A DNA stretch of 64,000 nucleotides from Mobiluncus massiliensis (GTDB lineage: Bacteria > Actinomycetota > Actinomycetes > Actinomycetales > Actinomycetaceae): assembly GCF_949769255.1 (NCBI RefSeq), contig NZ_OX458329.1:1550001-1614000 (forward strand), read 5' to 3'. This document shows positions 45,500 to 54,775 of this stretch, in pieces. A model generated the notes under the pieces. It was not told the DNA's origin, did no database searches, and saw nothing but the letters and a program-made list of their open reading frames with translations. Positions within the stretch are counted from its first letter, which is position 1. Each line of letters starts with the position of its first letter. Position numbers and translations under genes: made by a program.

Positions 45500-46534
45500 T
45501 CAGAGCAAATCTCGAACCTCACCGACCAGTTCCTCCAGGATATCCTCCAGGAAAATCACGCCAATCACCACTCCGGGCTTTTCTGAATCGACCACCCCAG
45601 CCAGGTGGGTACCTTGCTTTTGCATCACCCGCAGGGCATCTTCCACTTCCATTTGCGGAGTCACGGTAATTAACGAGCGAATCCGCCAGGATTCCAACGA
45701 TTTTTCACGAGATGCTTTCTCGACGGCAATGACATCTTTAATGTGCAGGTATCCGGTAATGCTCCCAGTTTCATCGACAACCGGAAAACGCGAGAAACCT
45801 GTGCGCGCCACAGTCTTTTCTGCTTCTACGGGAGTTACGTCGGCTGGCAAAGTCACCAAGTTCTCCAAACCGACCATCACTCCCGACACTACTTCCGCAG
45901 AAAACTCCAGTGTCCCGGAAAGCAACCCCAAGTCGTCCTCCAAAACCCCTTGCTCACGGGATTTCTCAACGATTGACGACATTTCTTCGACTGTAAAACT
46001 CACCCCAACTTCATGTTGCGGTTCCAAACCGAACAACCTCACCACCGAGTTCGCAAAGCGATTCATGGCGCTGATAACGGGACGCAGCGACCTTTCAATC
46101 GCCACCATCGGGGGTGAGTAAATCAAAATGAGCCGGGTGTGGGCCGAAACCGAGGTATATTTCGGAATCATCTCACCGACCACTACATGCAGATACAAAA
46201 CAATCAGCAAAGCGAGAACAATGGCTATGGAATGGGCGCTGACTGGCGGTAGACCCAACCGCAGCACCAGCGGTAGCAGTAGGTGCGCGATAGCCGGTTC
46301 CGCCACTACGCCCAATCCGGTAGACGCCAACGTAATTCCCAACTGACAAACGGCGAGCATCTCGGAAACATTTTCTACCGCAATGAGCGCGGAAGCCGCC
46401 CCGCGTTTCCCGTCTTTCACCAGGGGTTCAATCTCAGCTTTGCGTGAAGCCGTAAACGAGAATTCTGCCCCGACAAAGAAAGCATTGATGGCCAGGAGTA
46501 CCACCATTAAAACTAAGGCAACCCAATCACTCAT
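45500..46534 (-). CDS. CNNM/CBS domain (hemolysin-C family) membrane protein A
   Basis: A 344-residue protein with an N-terminal DUF21/CNNM transporter region (four helices, about 1-190) containing the family string LLAINAFFVGAEFSFTASRK, then two CBS domains (~205-340). It lacks the C-terminal CorC_HlyC domain that its neighbour carries. Such proteins act in Mg/Co homeostasis. The stop region overlaps nothing, but its start overlaps the upstream paralogue by 8 bp. Confidence 0.9.
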   Translation of the reverse strand: MSDWVALVLMVVLLAINAFFVGAEFSFTASRKAEIEPLVKDGKRGAASALIAVENVSEMLAVCQLGITLASTGLGVVAEPAIAHLLLPLVLRLGLPPVSAHSIAIVLALLIVLYLHVVVGEMIPKYTSVSAHTRLILIYSPPMVAIERSLRPVISAMNRFANSVVRLFGLEPQHEVGVSFTVEEMSSIVEKSREQGVLEDDLGLLSGTLEFSAEVVSGVMVGLENLVTLPADVTPVEAEKTVARTGFSRFPVVDETGSITGYLHIKDVIAVEKASREKSLESWRIRSLITVTPQMEVEDALRVMQKQGTHLAGVVDSEKPGVVIGVIFLEDILEELVGEVRDLL

Positions 46535-47894
46535 GCGTCGCCTCCGGGGAATTCAGCGGCTCGTCGGAACCCAGGTCGCGGGTGATGCGAACCCGGTCGA
46601 TACGCCGACCGTCCATCTGCTCAACACGCAAAAGGTATCCGTTGACCAGGACTGTCTCACCTTGCGAGGGAATGTGGCCCAGTTCGTTCATAATCAAGCC
46701 CCCCAAGGTTTCATAGGGGCCCTCGTCAGGCAGTTCCACTTTGGTTTGAATCAACAGTTCATCAGGACGTATCAACCCCGGAACCAGCCATTCACCTTCC
46801 ACGGGATGATTAATCCCGGCGGCGTGTTGATCGTGTTCATCCGCGACCTCGCCCACGATTTCCTCGACCGCGTCCTCCAAAGTGACGATTCCCGAAGTGC
46901 CTCCGTACTCGTCGACCACCACCGCCGTTTGGCTGCCGGCATCACGTAGCAGCACCATCAAATCCGCCAGCCCCATCGTTTCGGGAACCCTGGGGACTTC
47001 ATACATCAGCGAGGACGAAGTGACCACGACTTCACTGCGGCGTTCATAGGGAACGGATACGGCCCGGCGCAGGTTGGCGAATCCCAGGATGTCGTCCAAA
47101 CCGTCCGGTCCAATCACCGGGAAACGGGAATGCCCAGTTTCCCGCGCTTTCGCAATGAGGTCATCCGCGGTGTCATTCTGGGTCAGGTAGTGTACCCGCC
47201 CACGGTCAGTCATCACGTCTTTTGCCGCCAAGCCGGAAATATGCACCGAACGGGTAAACAGGGAAGCGGTCGATAAATCCAGCAGCCCTTCCTCGGCGCT
47301 TTGGCGCACCATCGCCACGAGTTCCTGAGCTGAATGAGCCCCGGACAGTTCTTCCACAACTTCCACGCCCATCCGGTCCAACACGAAGTTCGCCGAAGCC
47401 TTCAGCGCCACAATGAGGGGCTTGAAAATAAAGGTGAATGCCCGCTGCGGACGCACCACAAAAGCGGCTGCTTTCATGGGGTCAGCCAGCGCTAGGTTCT
47501 TGGGAATGAGCTCGCCAAAGACCATGGAATACAGATTCGTGATGACCAGGGCGACCACCGCACCCAGGGCCGTGGCCGCGGCTAGAGCCATCCCGGTGTG
47601 TCCCAAACCACGTGTCACCAGGTTTGCGATGGCTGTTTGGGTGGTGTAACCCACCATGATTGTGGACAGGGTGATGCCTACCTGAGTACCAGACAGCTGG
47701 GTAGACAGATTAGAAATAGAGTCTTTCACGAGGGCGGCCCGCTTGTCGCCGTTAGCCGCGCGCCCCGCAACTCTGGCAGGGTCGACAGCTAGGAAGGCAA
47801 ACTCAGTGGCTACAAAAAAAGCTGTGACCAAAGTCAGAACCAGCCCCACCGCCACCAACAGCCAATCAGCCACGACGGGACTCAACCGACCCAC
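46527..47894 (-). CDS. CNNM/CBS/CorC domain (hemolysin-C family) membrane protein B
   Basis: A 455-residue paralogue of the next gene: DUF21/CNNM region ([16 protein letters not shown]), CBS pair (~215-345, with [21 protein letters not shown]) and a C-terminal CorC_HlyC domain (~360-440). The two genes form a tandem divalent-cation exporter or sensor pair with an 8-bp overlap. Two-copy arrangements with one long and one short member are common in actinobacteria. Confidence 0.92.
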   Translation of the reverse strand: MGRLSPVVADWLLVAVGLVLTLVTAFFVATEFAFLAVDPARVAGRAANGDKRAALVKDSISNLSTQLSGTQVGITLSTIMVGYTTQTAIANLVTRGLGHTGMALAAATALGAVVALVITNLYSMVFGELIPKNLALADPMKAAAFVVRPQRAFTFIFKPLIVALKASANFVLDRMGVEVVEELSGAHSAQELVAMVRQSAEEGLLDLSTASLFTRSVHISGLAAKDVMTDRGRVHYLTQNDTADDLIAKARETGHSRFPVIGPDGLDDILGFANLRRAVSVPYERRSEVVVTSSSLMYEVPRVPETMGLADLMVLLRDAGSQTAVVVDEYGGTSGIVTLEDAVEEIVGEVADEHDQHAAGINHPVEGEWLVPGLIRPDELLIQTKVELPDEGPYETLGGLIMNELGHIPSQGETVLVNGYLLRVEQMDGRRIDRVRITRDLGSDEPLNSPEATHE

Positions 47895-48012
47895 CGTCCT
47901 TGTGCAACCTCAACAAAAACCGGGCAGGAAGAACCGAAGCAATAACGGTGCGCTAGACCAGGACAAGGGCAAGAAGATAATCGCGGGTTGTCTTGCAGTT
48001 TAACCACCGTAC

Positions 48013-48474
48013 TTATTTGCCAGCTGTGGCGGCACGGATGATTTCGCGGCGAACCCGCAGAGACGGCTGGCCGTTACCATCAGCCAGCACCATCCCTAAG
48101 CCTCCCGCTAAGGAGCCTCCCGCTACCAAGCCGCGGGTGTATTCTTTGCGTTCCTCAGCGGAATTCGCTGCCCATACCGGATTGTTTACCACGCTAATAG
48201 GAAGATTCACCACCGCCAGAATGAGAGCGCAAATCCGGGGGGATTTCCCCAGGGCCAACCCCATCGCGGTCACCGCTGTAGCCGCTCCGGCCAGGCGCGA
48301 CAACAATTTCGCGTCCGAAGTCAGCATGGGAGGCAGGCCAATCTTTTCCAGGGTCGGCTCCATCTTGCGGAAACGTTCCACGTGGTCTGCGGGGTTACGC
48401 AAAGCGTCGAGACCATCATGAATGAAAACCGCTGCCAGCAGCGGGCGAGAAATAATACGCAGCAAAGTCCTCAT
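48013..48474 (-). CDS. DoxX family membrane protein
   Basis: A 153-residue protein with about four helices; the DoxX-type N-terminus reads ISRPLLAAVFIHDGLDALRNP, followed by LSRLAGAATAVTAMGLALG. The ATG at 48474 has a GGGGAC site; the longer in-frame start has no family support. DoxX proteins are linked to redox or thiosulfate handling in some bacteria, notable because this gene is divergent from sigR. No disulfide-exchange motif was seen. Confidence 0.8.
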   Translation of the reverse strand: MRTLLRIISRPLLAAVFIHDGLDALRNPADHVERFRKMEPTLEKIGLPPMLTSDAKLLSRLAGAATAVTAMGLALGKSPRICALILAVVNLPISVVNNPVWAANSAEERKEYTRGLVAGGSLAGGLGMVLADGNGQPSLRVRREIIRAATAGK

Positions 48475-48535
48475 AACACTATTGTCCCCATTTTTCGACC
48501 AGTTAGCACCTTTTCGAAACGTTTTTAGGCAGCAC

Positions 48536-48561
48536 GGAATAAAAACCACCCTTTTATGGTT
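48536..48561 (+). promoter_or_regulatory. SigR-dependent autoregulatory promoter of sigR
   Basis: GGAAT (48536-48540), an 18-bp spacer, then GTT (48559-48561). This is the consensus used by SigR/SigH sigma factors in actinobacteria, placed just upstream of sigR itself, so SigR very likely drives its own gene. Confidence 0.75.
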
Positions 48562-48681
48562 AGAGCAGGTGTGAGACAAACTTTGGAAAAACCTCTCGCA
48601 AAGCCCGCTCGTGCCAGGAGCGTGACAAACCGGACGCAATCTGTCCCGCCCGTGCCCTGCACAGGTCTAGACTGGGCAACG

Positions 48682-49269
48682 ATGAGCGAAACAGTAAACT
48701 CCGCACCCCCAGGGACGCCGAATGAAACGGAGCAACGTTTTGAAACGGAAGTCATGCCGTTTTTGAATCAGCTCTATTCCGGCGCGCTGCGTCTGACCAG
48801 GAATCCACACGACGCCGAAGACCTGGTTCAAGAAACCTTTTTGAAAGCCTTTCGAAGTTTCGATTCTTTTCAGGAGGGAACGAACCTCTTGGCTTGGCTT
48901 TATCGCATCATGACCAACACTTTCATTAATTCTTATCGCAAGAATCAGCGTCGGCCGCGCACGGAAACGATGGCTGAGATTACGGATTATCAGTTGGCTC
49001 AAGATGATTCCAATCGAGAAGCCCGTTCGGCGGAGTCTCTAGCTTTGGATCGTCTGGGAACCCAAGATATCCTCGATGCCCTCGATTCCCTACCCGATGA
49101 ATACCGCGAAGCGGTATATCTAGCCGATGTGGAAGGTCTGGCTTACAAAGAAATCGCGGAAATCCTCGATATTCCCTCCGGGACAGTCATGTCCCGTTTG
49201 CACCGGGGACGGGCGAAGCTGCGGAAAATGTTGAGTGAGCGTCTGGAAGCTGAGGTGATGGTGCCATGA
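48682..49269 (+). CDS. sigR: ECF sigma factor SigR/SigH (thiol-oxidative stress)
   Basis: From the ATG at 48682 it has 195 residues. Region 2: [18 protein letters not shown] and [15 protein letters not shown], with the SYRKNQRRP motif characteristic of SigR/SigH. Region 4: [20 protein letters not shown] and [16 protein letters not shown]. It is held inactive by RsrA until disulfide stress. The frame stays open upstream to a GTG at 48571 that lies just at the expected start of the SigR-driven transcript, allowing a 37-residue-longer form. rsrA overlaps its stop by 4 bp. Confidence 0.93.
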   Translation: MSETVNSAPPGTPNETEQRFETEVMPFLNQLYSGALRLTRNPHDAEDLVQETFLKAFRSFDSFQEGTNLLAWLYRIMTNTFINSYRKNQRRPRTETMAEITDYQLAQDDSNREARSAESLALDRLGTQDILDALDSLPDEYREAVYLADVEGLAYKEIAEILDIPSGTVMSRLHRGRAKLRKMLSERLEAEVMVP

Positions 49270-49541
49270 GCGAAGAGAACCTAGATCCACAGATGCCCCC
49301 CGCGTCTGAGTTCGACTGCGACTGCGATACCGTGACGCAAAATATGCGTGAAATCATGAACGGGGAAATGGACTTGCTCACCGCCCAACATTTCCACGAG
49401 CATCTGCGCCACTGCCCGAACTGCCACGAGGAATCCCTGCGGGTGGAGCGTTACATCACGTTGCTGCGGCAATCCTGCCGCTGTGAAGCCCCGGTTGAGC
49501 TGCGAGAACGCATCATGATAGAGATTCGTAAAATCGGTTAG
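49266..49541 (+). CDS. rsrA: Zinc-containing anti-sigma factor RsrA
   Basis: A 91-residue redox switch for SigR. The ZAS motif H-x3-C-x2-C is HLRHCPNC (about residues 41-48). Upstream Cys (DCDCD, about 18-20) and the later CRC (~71-73) supply additional thiols as in the family. Oxidation releases zinc and frees SigR. It overlaps sigR by 4 bp (ATGA), so the pair is made in a fixed ratio. Confidence 0.92.
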   Translation: MSEENLDPQMPPASEFDCDCDTVTQNMREIMNGEMDLLTAQHFHEHLRHCPNCHEESLRVERYITLLRQSCRCEAPVELRERIMIEIRKIG

Positions 49542-49644
49542 CCGCACGGTTTTTTCGAAGCACTACAACGTCTCCGGGTTTGCGGGAAGGCGGGGAATGT
49601 GTGAAAATAGGCAGGTTGATTACGAACTTCAGAAGGAGGCTGTT

Positions 49645-49719
49645 ATGTCGAAACGCGGTCGCAAGCGTCGGGCGCGGTCCAAGAGTGCCGCTAATCACGG
49701 CAAACGCCCCAATGCTTAA
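49645..49719 (+). CDS. 50S ribosomal protein bL37 (24 residues)
   Basis: A 24-codon gene, ATG to TAA, with an ideal AGAAGGAGG site 5 nt upstream. The peptide MSKRGRKRRARSKSAANHGK plus RPNA matches the highly basic actinobacterial bL37, a recently recognised large-subunit protein usually missed by gene finders because of its size. It follows rsrA by ~100 bp and is closed by a terminator. Confidence 0.9.
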   Translation: MSKRGRKRRARSKSAANHGKRPNA

Positions 49720-49729
49720 AGCTTGAACG

Positions 49730-49764
49730 GCGGGTGCGGGATAGTGAAAACTTCCCGCACCCGC
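49730..49764 (+). terminator. Terminator after bL37
   Basis: Stem GCGGGTGCGGGA / TCCCGCACCCGC (12 bp perfect, 11-nt loop) followed by AGTGTTTTTAT, an intrinsic terminator for the sigR-rsrA-bL37 side. Confidence 0.85.
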
Positions 49765-49790
49765 AGTGTTTTTATCCAGGCCTAAAATGC

Positions 49791-49829
49791 AGTTTTCCCC
49801 GGAAGAAACGACATCTTCCGGGGAAAACT
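49791..49829 (-). terminator. Terminator of kgd
   Basis: A 16-bp perfect stem (AGTTTTCCCCGGAAGA / TCTTCCGGGGAAAACT, 7-nt loop) begins 11 bp after the kgd stop. A GCATTTTAGG stretch follows on the reverse strand. It sits back to back with the bL37 terminator. Confidence 0.8.
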
Positions 49830-49839
49830 ATGACTGCTC

Positions 49840-52800
49840 TTAGCGGGCGAAAGCGCGCGACACTAGGTCAGCGGCCTGCTGCTTGTGTACGGAAGCCAAA
49901 CCGGTAGAGGGAGCGGCCATCGCCGGGCGAGAGACCACGCGAATCGGGCGGTCGCCGATGAAGGCATCCTGGTGTATCTTCAGGAAGCTCCAAACACCCT
50001 GATTTTCCGGTTCGTCCTGCGCCCACACCAGTTCAGCGTTGGGGTACTGTGCCAAGATCGGCTTCAGGTCCTCGTGTAGCGGGTAGTACTGTTCCAAACG
50101 CACGATTGCCGTGGTATTGTCACCTGTCTTGGCGCGTTCGGCCGCCAAGTCGTAATACAACCGGCCGGTGCAGATTAGCACGCGAGTCACCGCATTGGGA
50201 TCCAGATTTCCCTGGTCGCCAATGACCCGTTGGAACTTACCTGAGGTGAAATCTTCGACCGAAGACACCGCCGCTTTCAAACGCAGCAGTTGCTTGGGGG
50301 TAAAGACGACCAGCGGGGTCCGCGGCCGACGATAGGCCTGCTCACGCAACATATGGAAGTGGTTAGCCGGAGTGGAAGGCTGGACAATCCACATATTGTC
50401 CTGGGCGGCCAAACTCAACCAACGTTCAATACGTGCCGAGGAGTGGTCGGGTCCCTGGCCTTCAAAGCCGTGGGGCAGCAACAGCACCAGAGAGGAGTGC
50501 TGATGCCACTTCTGTTGAGCCGAACAGATGAACTCGTCAATCATGGTCTGGCCGCCGAACGAGAAGTCGCCGAACTGGGCCTCCCAGATGGTGAGAGCTT
50601 CCGGGCGTTCCACTGAATAGCCGTACTCGAATCCCATGGGCGCGTACTCAGACAGGGACGAGTCGTAAATCATGAACTTGCCCTGTTTGTCGCTTAAGAA
50701 TTCCAGCGGGGTCCATTCCTCACCGGTATTGAAGTCGTGAGCGACCGCATGACGCTGCACGAAAGTCGCACGACGAGCATCTTCACCGGACATCCGAATG
50801 GGAGCGCCCTCCATCAGGATTGACCCGAACGCCAACAGCTCACCGAATCCCCAGTCGATGTTGCCTTCGCGAGACATCTGTTGACGCTTTTCGTAAAGCT
50901 TTTTGATCTTGGGGTGCATGGTGAAGCCCTCGGGGTAATCCACGTGTGCGTCACCGATAGTTTCCACCACATCCCGCGGAATGGCCGAAGTCCAAGCAAT
51001 CATATCGTCGGACTCGTCGGTCTGAGCGGCGGGCAGAGTCCAATCCCAATCGTTGCCGCCCTGTTCGCCTTGCCGCGTCGGGGTGTAGCCCTTTTCCTTG
51101 GTTTCCTCAAAAATCTTCTCCAGTTTCTGGTGGTAATCCTCTACCGCCGCCTGCGCCTCCTCATCCGAGAGATCGCCACGGCCAACCAGATTATTCATGT
51201 AAACCGTGCGGGTGGTTGGATGGGTGTCAATGAGGTGGTACATCACCGGCTGAGTCATCGACGGATCATCGCCTTCGTTGTGCCCGCGGCGACGGTAACA
51301 AATCAGGTCAATGATGACGTCCTTGTGGAACTTTTGCTGGAAACGGTAAGCCAGACCGGCCACCCGCGTGACCATCTCAGGGTCGTCAGCGTTCACGTGG
51401 AAAATCGGCACCTGCAAACCTTTAGCCAAATCAGTGCAGTAGTTTGTGGAACGGGCATTGGTCGGAGAAGTCGTGAAACCAATCTGGTTATTCACGATGA
51501 TGTGCACCGTCCCGCCGGTGGCGTAGGCCTTGAGCTGGCTCATGTTCAGCGTCTCATAAACGACGCCCTGACCGATGAAAGCTGCGTCGCCGTGAATCAG
51601 CACGGGAAGGTAACCGTAGTCACCCTCGATACCGACTTTATCCTGTTGAGCTCGGACAATGCCTTCAACCACCGGGTTCACAGCTTCCAAGTGAGAGGGA
51701 TTAGCCGCGATATAGACGCTGGTGGTCTTGCCTTCGTACGACTCGTAGATGGACTCGGTGCCCATGTGATACTTCACGTCCCCGGAGCCCTGAACCGAAC
51801 CGGGATCCATGTTGCCTTCAAATTCGGCAAAGATCTGGTTATTAGTTTTACCGGCCACGTTCACCAGCATGTTCAACCGGCCACGGTGGGCCATCCCAAT
51901 GGTCACCCCAGCCAAGCCATCATGAGCGGCATCGTCCATAATCCGCAGCATCAGGGGGATTAGCGATTCGCCGCCCTCCAAACTGAAGCGCTTTTGACCG
52001 ACATACTTGGTCTGCAAGAAGTCCTCGAAGGCCTGCGCCGCATTCAAACGGTTCATAATGGCGTGACGGACTTCTTTGCTCGGCGGCTCGTAGGGACGCT
52101 CAATTTCCTCCTGCATCCACGTGCGCTGTTCGGGGTCTTGAATATGCATGTATTCGATGCCCGCAGTACGAGTGTAGGTATCACGCAGCTGGGTCATGAT
52201 GTCGCGCAGCTTCATGTCAACATTGTGTTTGTCGCCCAGTCGTCCCACCGGGAAATACCGATCCAAATCCCAGATAGAAAGCCCGTAGGCCCCGAGTTTC
52301 AAGTCCGGATGGCGACGCACCCGATAATCCAGGGGATCCACATCCGCAATCAAGTGTCCACGGGAACGGTAAGCGTGGATGAATCGCGTGATTCGCGCGT
52401 CTTTGGACAGCTCCCCGGGCCCGCTGTAATCGTTGTTACGCGCCCAGCTGAAAGGCGCGTAGGGAACCTTCATGGAATCAAAGACACGTTCGTAGAATCC
52501 GTCTTCGCCTTTGAGTTTCTTTTCGATTAGACCCAGGAAAGAGCCGGACAAAGCCCCCTGAATGACCCGATGGTCATAGGTCGAAGACATGTGCATAATC
52601 TTGCCGATACCGGCCTGAGCCAGCTGTTCTTCAGAAGCACCGGCCCATTCTGCCGGGTAATTCGTCGCCCCGACCCCGATGATGCAGCCCTGGCCCTGCA
52701 CCAGGCGCGGCGACGACATGAGGGTACCCAAGGTTCCCGGATTGGTCAGGGTCACCGTGCAGCCGGAATAGTCTTCCATTCCCAGCTTGCCGTCACGAGC

Positions 52801-53565
52801 CTTTTTCACGAGTTCTTCGTAGGCGCGGACGAATTCTTCAAAAGACAGGGTGTCGGCTTTGTGGACGACCGGCGTGACCAGCAGACGCGAACCATCGTCC
52901 TTGGGCAAGTCAATCGCCAGTCCAAAACCAACGTGCGCGAAATGGTCAATATGCGGTTTACCGTCCTCCAGGCGGTAGCGCACGTTGACATCGGGGGTTT
53001 CCACCAACGCTTCCACGATGGCGTAGCCAATCAAGTGGGTAAAGGATACTTTGCCGCCGCGAGTCCGCTTCAGGTGGTCATTAATCTGGGTACGGTTCTC
53101 AATCAACACTTTCGCCGGAATCTGGCGGTAAGACGTCGCGGTCGGCACTGATAGCGAAGCATCCATATTTTTCGCAATCGCGGCGGGGACACCCTTCAGC
53201 CGTTCGGAACGATCCTCCCCTTTGATGGTGGCCTTTGCCGCATCATAGTGCTGCTTTGCCACCATTGCAGCATAGGGCGAAGTCGGAGCGTGAACGACCG
53301 AACGTGGCAGTGGCGGGCGATCGGAGTGTTGGGCATCAAGACCGGTGGGTCGAGATTCCTTACCAGATTCAGCTGTTTCGCTGGCTTCTGTGAGTTCGGA
53401 AGCGGTACCAGCGGTGGCACCCGGCAGCAATCCCAGGCTTTCCATCTGCTGGAAATACGACTGCCATTCGGGGGGAACTGAACTTTTATCCGCGAGGTAT
53501 TGGGCGTGAAGCTGTGCAATAACTTCTTCGGAGGCTGAATTATTCGACGACTGTGTCTCGGCCAC
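49840..53565 (-). CDS. kgd: Multifunctional 2-oxoglutarate decarboxylase/dehydrogenase E1 (Kgd/OdhA)
   Basis: A 1241-residue actinobacterial-type enzyme that joins an E2-like acyltransferase domain to the thiamine-diphosphate E1. A short N-terminal segment (LHAQYLADKSSVPPEWQSYF) is followed by a linker. The acyltransferase core (~115-350) carries SFTHLIGYAIVEALVETPDV and the catalytic STYDHRVIQGA. The E1 part (~380-1241) includes HRGRLNMLVNVAGKTNNQIF, GDAAFIGQGVVYETLN and QIGFTTSPT. It starts at a GTG. It has its own terminator and lies between rsgA and bL37. In related fermenters it may feed succinyl-CoA or succinate semialdehyde synthesis; no other TCA gene is in view. Confidence 0.93.
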   Translation of the reverse strand: MAETQSSNNSASEEVIAQLHAQYLADKSSVPPEWQSYFQQMESLGLLPGATAGTASELTEASETAESGKESRPTGLDAQHSDRPPLPRSVVHAPTSPYAAMVAKQHYDAAKATIKGEDRSERLKGVPAAIAKNMDASLSVPTATSYRQIPAKVLIENRTQINDHLKRTRGGKVSFTHLIGYAIVEALVETPDVNVRYRLEDGKPHIDHFAHVGFGLAIDLPKDDGSRLLVTPVVHKADTLSFEEFVRAYEELVKKARDGKLGMEDYSGCTVTLTNPGTLGTLMSSPRLVQGQGCIIGVGATNYPAEWAGASEEQLAQAGIGKIMHMSSTYDHRVIQGALSGSFLGLIEKKLKGEDGFYERVFDSMKVPYAPFSWARNNDYSGPGELSKDARITRFIHAYRSRGHLIADVDPLDYRVRRHPDLKLGAYGLSIWDLDRYFPVGRLGDKHNVDMKLRDIMTQLRDTYTRTAGIEYMHIQDPEQRTWMQEEIERPYEPPSKEVRHAIMNRLNAAQAFEDFLQTKYVGQKRFSLEGGESLIPLMLRIMDDAAHDGLAGVTIGMAHRGRLNMLVNVAGKTNNQIFAEFEGNMDPGSVQGSGDVKYHMGTESIYESYEGKTTSVYIAANPSHLEAVNPVVEGIVRAQQDKVGIEGDYGYLPVLIHGDAAFIGQGVVYETLNMSQLKAYATGGTVHIIVNNQIGFTTSPTNARSTNYCTDLAKGLQVPIFHVNADDPEMVTRVAGLAYRFQQKFHKDVIIDLICYRRRGHNEGDDPSMTQPVMYHLIDTHPTTRTVYMNNLVGRGDLSDEEAQAAVEDYHQKLEKIFEETKEKGYTPTRQGEQGGNDWDWTLPAAQTDESDDMIAWTSAIPRDVVETIGDAHVDYPEGFTMHPKIKKLYEKRQQMSREGNIDWGFGELLAFGSILMEGAPIRMSGEDARRATFVQRHAVAHDFNTGEEWTPLEFLSDKQGKFMIYDSSLSEYAPMGFEYGYSVERPEALTIWEAQFGDFSFGGQTMIDEFICSAQQKWHQHSSLVLLLPHGFEGQGPDHSSARIERWLSLAAQDNMWIVQPSTPANHFHMLREQAYRRPRTPLVVFTPKQLLRLKAAVSSVEDFTSGKFQRVIGDQGNLDPNAVTRVLICTGRLYYDLAAERAKTGDNTTAIVRLEQYYPLHEDLKPILAQYPNAELVWAQDEPENQGVWSFLKIHQDAFIGDRPIRVVSRPAMAAPSTGLASVHKQQAADLVSRAFAR

Positions 53566-53716
53566 TGTATTTTCCCTTTCAAGGTCATTGGAAATTTTTT
53601 TCCGTTGTGCTCCTAATTTAGGACTTTTAGCCTAGGAATTTCACCTTATTTCTCAGACCTTGACAAAGATTTACTATAGTTCGAGTTATCCTTGAGGATT
53701 TGCGGACTTTCCCTTT

Positions 53717-54775
53717 TCAGTAGGCTGACGGAATCTCGGTCAAGAGGCTTCGGAAGGACGCCAAACGCAGCGCTAGTTCCGGGTGTTCATCCAGCAGGCA
53801 ATCCGGGGAGTCCGCGGCGTGGGTGCAGCCTCGCGGACAGTCCCGGGCTATCGCGTAAAGTTCCGGAAATCCGCGCAGCAATCCCGCCGCATCAACATGC
53901 GCCAAGCCAAAAGAGCGCACTCCGGGAGTGTCGATGAGCCACCCTTGTGCAGCCACCGGAAGGGCGACCGCCGAGGTCGAAGTGTGCCGGCCTTTACCGG
54001 TTACTTCGTTGACTGTGCCAGTCGCCCGATTTGCGCCCGGCACCAGCGCGTTCACCAGGGTAGATTTGCCGACCCCCGAGTGGCCTAGCATTACCGTGAT
54101 TTCACCGGTCAGCTGTTTCTGGAGCGCCACCAGTCCCGGGGCGACAGTGGGGGCCGATGCGGTCTGCGGGCATGTCTCGGTTAGCGCTAGCTCCGGAACA
54201 GCGGGTTCGTAGAGGTCTCTGTTCAGGGCAAACACTGTTATTCCGATAGCTTCATAGTCTGCGATAAGTTCCGGGGCGGAATCCAAGTCCGTTTTCGTTA
54301 CCGCCAGCAGCGGGGTGACTTTCGCGTCCAAAGCCGCCACGATTGCCCGGTCAATCATGCCGCGTTTCGGTTCTGGGTCACGCGCTGCGACCACGATTAG
54401 CATCTGAGTGGCGTTGGCGACGATGAGTTTTTCGCGCGCTCCGACCTCGGATTCATCAAAGCTGCGGCGCAGGACGGTTTGGCGATCTTCTAGAGTGACG
54501 ATGCGCGCTAAAGTGTCGGGAGTGCCGGAAGTGTCTCCTTCCACGCCCACTCGGTCCCCCACGATGACACCCTTTCGCCCCAGCGCCCGCGCTTTAACGG
54601 CTTGTACCATGCGGTTTGCGCCAAGCGCTACCGTAAATCGGCCCCGATCCACGGCGACGACTAGACCGGGCTCAGCGTGTGCAAAGCTGGGACGTTTCTT
54701 CGTGCGGGGGCGGCTACCTTTCCCCGGACGTACGTGTACTCGCGGATCATCCGTGCCAATGTCGCGGCGACTCAA
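53717..54775 (-). CDS. rsgA: Ribosome small subunit GTPase RsgA
   Basis: Circularly permuted GTPase for late 30S assembly. Domain order: OB fold (~30-105), G4 AVTKTDLDSAPE, G1 LGHSGVGKSTLVNAL, G3 WLIDTPGVRSFG, then the zinc-finger end CPRGCTHAADSPDC. The start is taken as the TTG at 54775, which overlaps the aroA stop (TTGA) and gives the family-typical SRRDIGTDDPRVHVRPGKGS opening (352 residues). The longer ATG would overlap aroA by 31 bp. Confidence 0.93.
   Translation of the reverse strand: MSRRDIGTDDPRVHVRPGKGSRPRTKKRPSFAHAEPGLVVAVDRGRFTVALGANRMVQAVKARALGRKGVIVGDRVGVEGDTSGTPDTLARIVTLEDRQTVLRRSFDESEVGAREKLIVANATQMLIVVAARDPEPKRGMIDRAIVAALDAKVTPLLAVTKTDLDSAPELIADYEAIGITVFALNRDLYEPAVPELALTETCPQTASAPTVAPGLVALQKQLTGEITVMLGHSGVGKSTLVNALVPGANRATGTVNEVTGKGRHTSTSAVALPVAAQGWLIDTPGVRSFGLAHVDAAGLLRGFPELYAIARDCPRGCTHAADSPDCLLDEHPELALRLASFRSLLTEIPSAY

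Noticed and set aside
48556-48681. ATG at 48556 as the sigR start
   Set aside because: It lies inside the SigR promoter (before the expected transcript start), so it cannot be on that message; the ATG at 48682 or GTG at 48571 are better.
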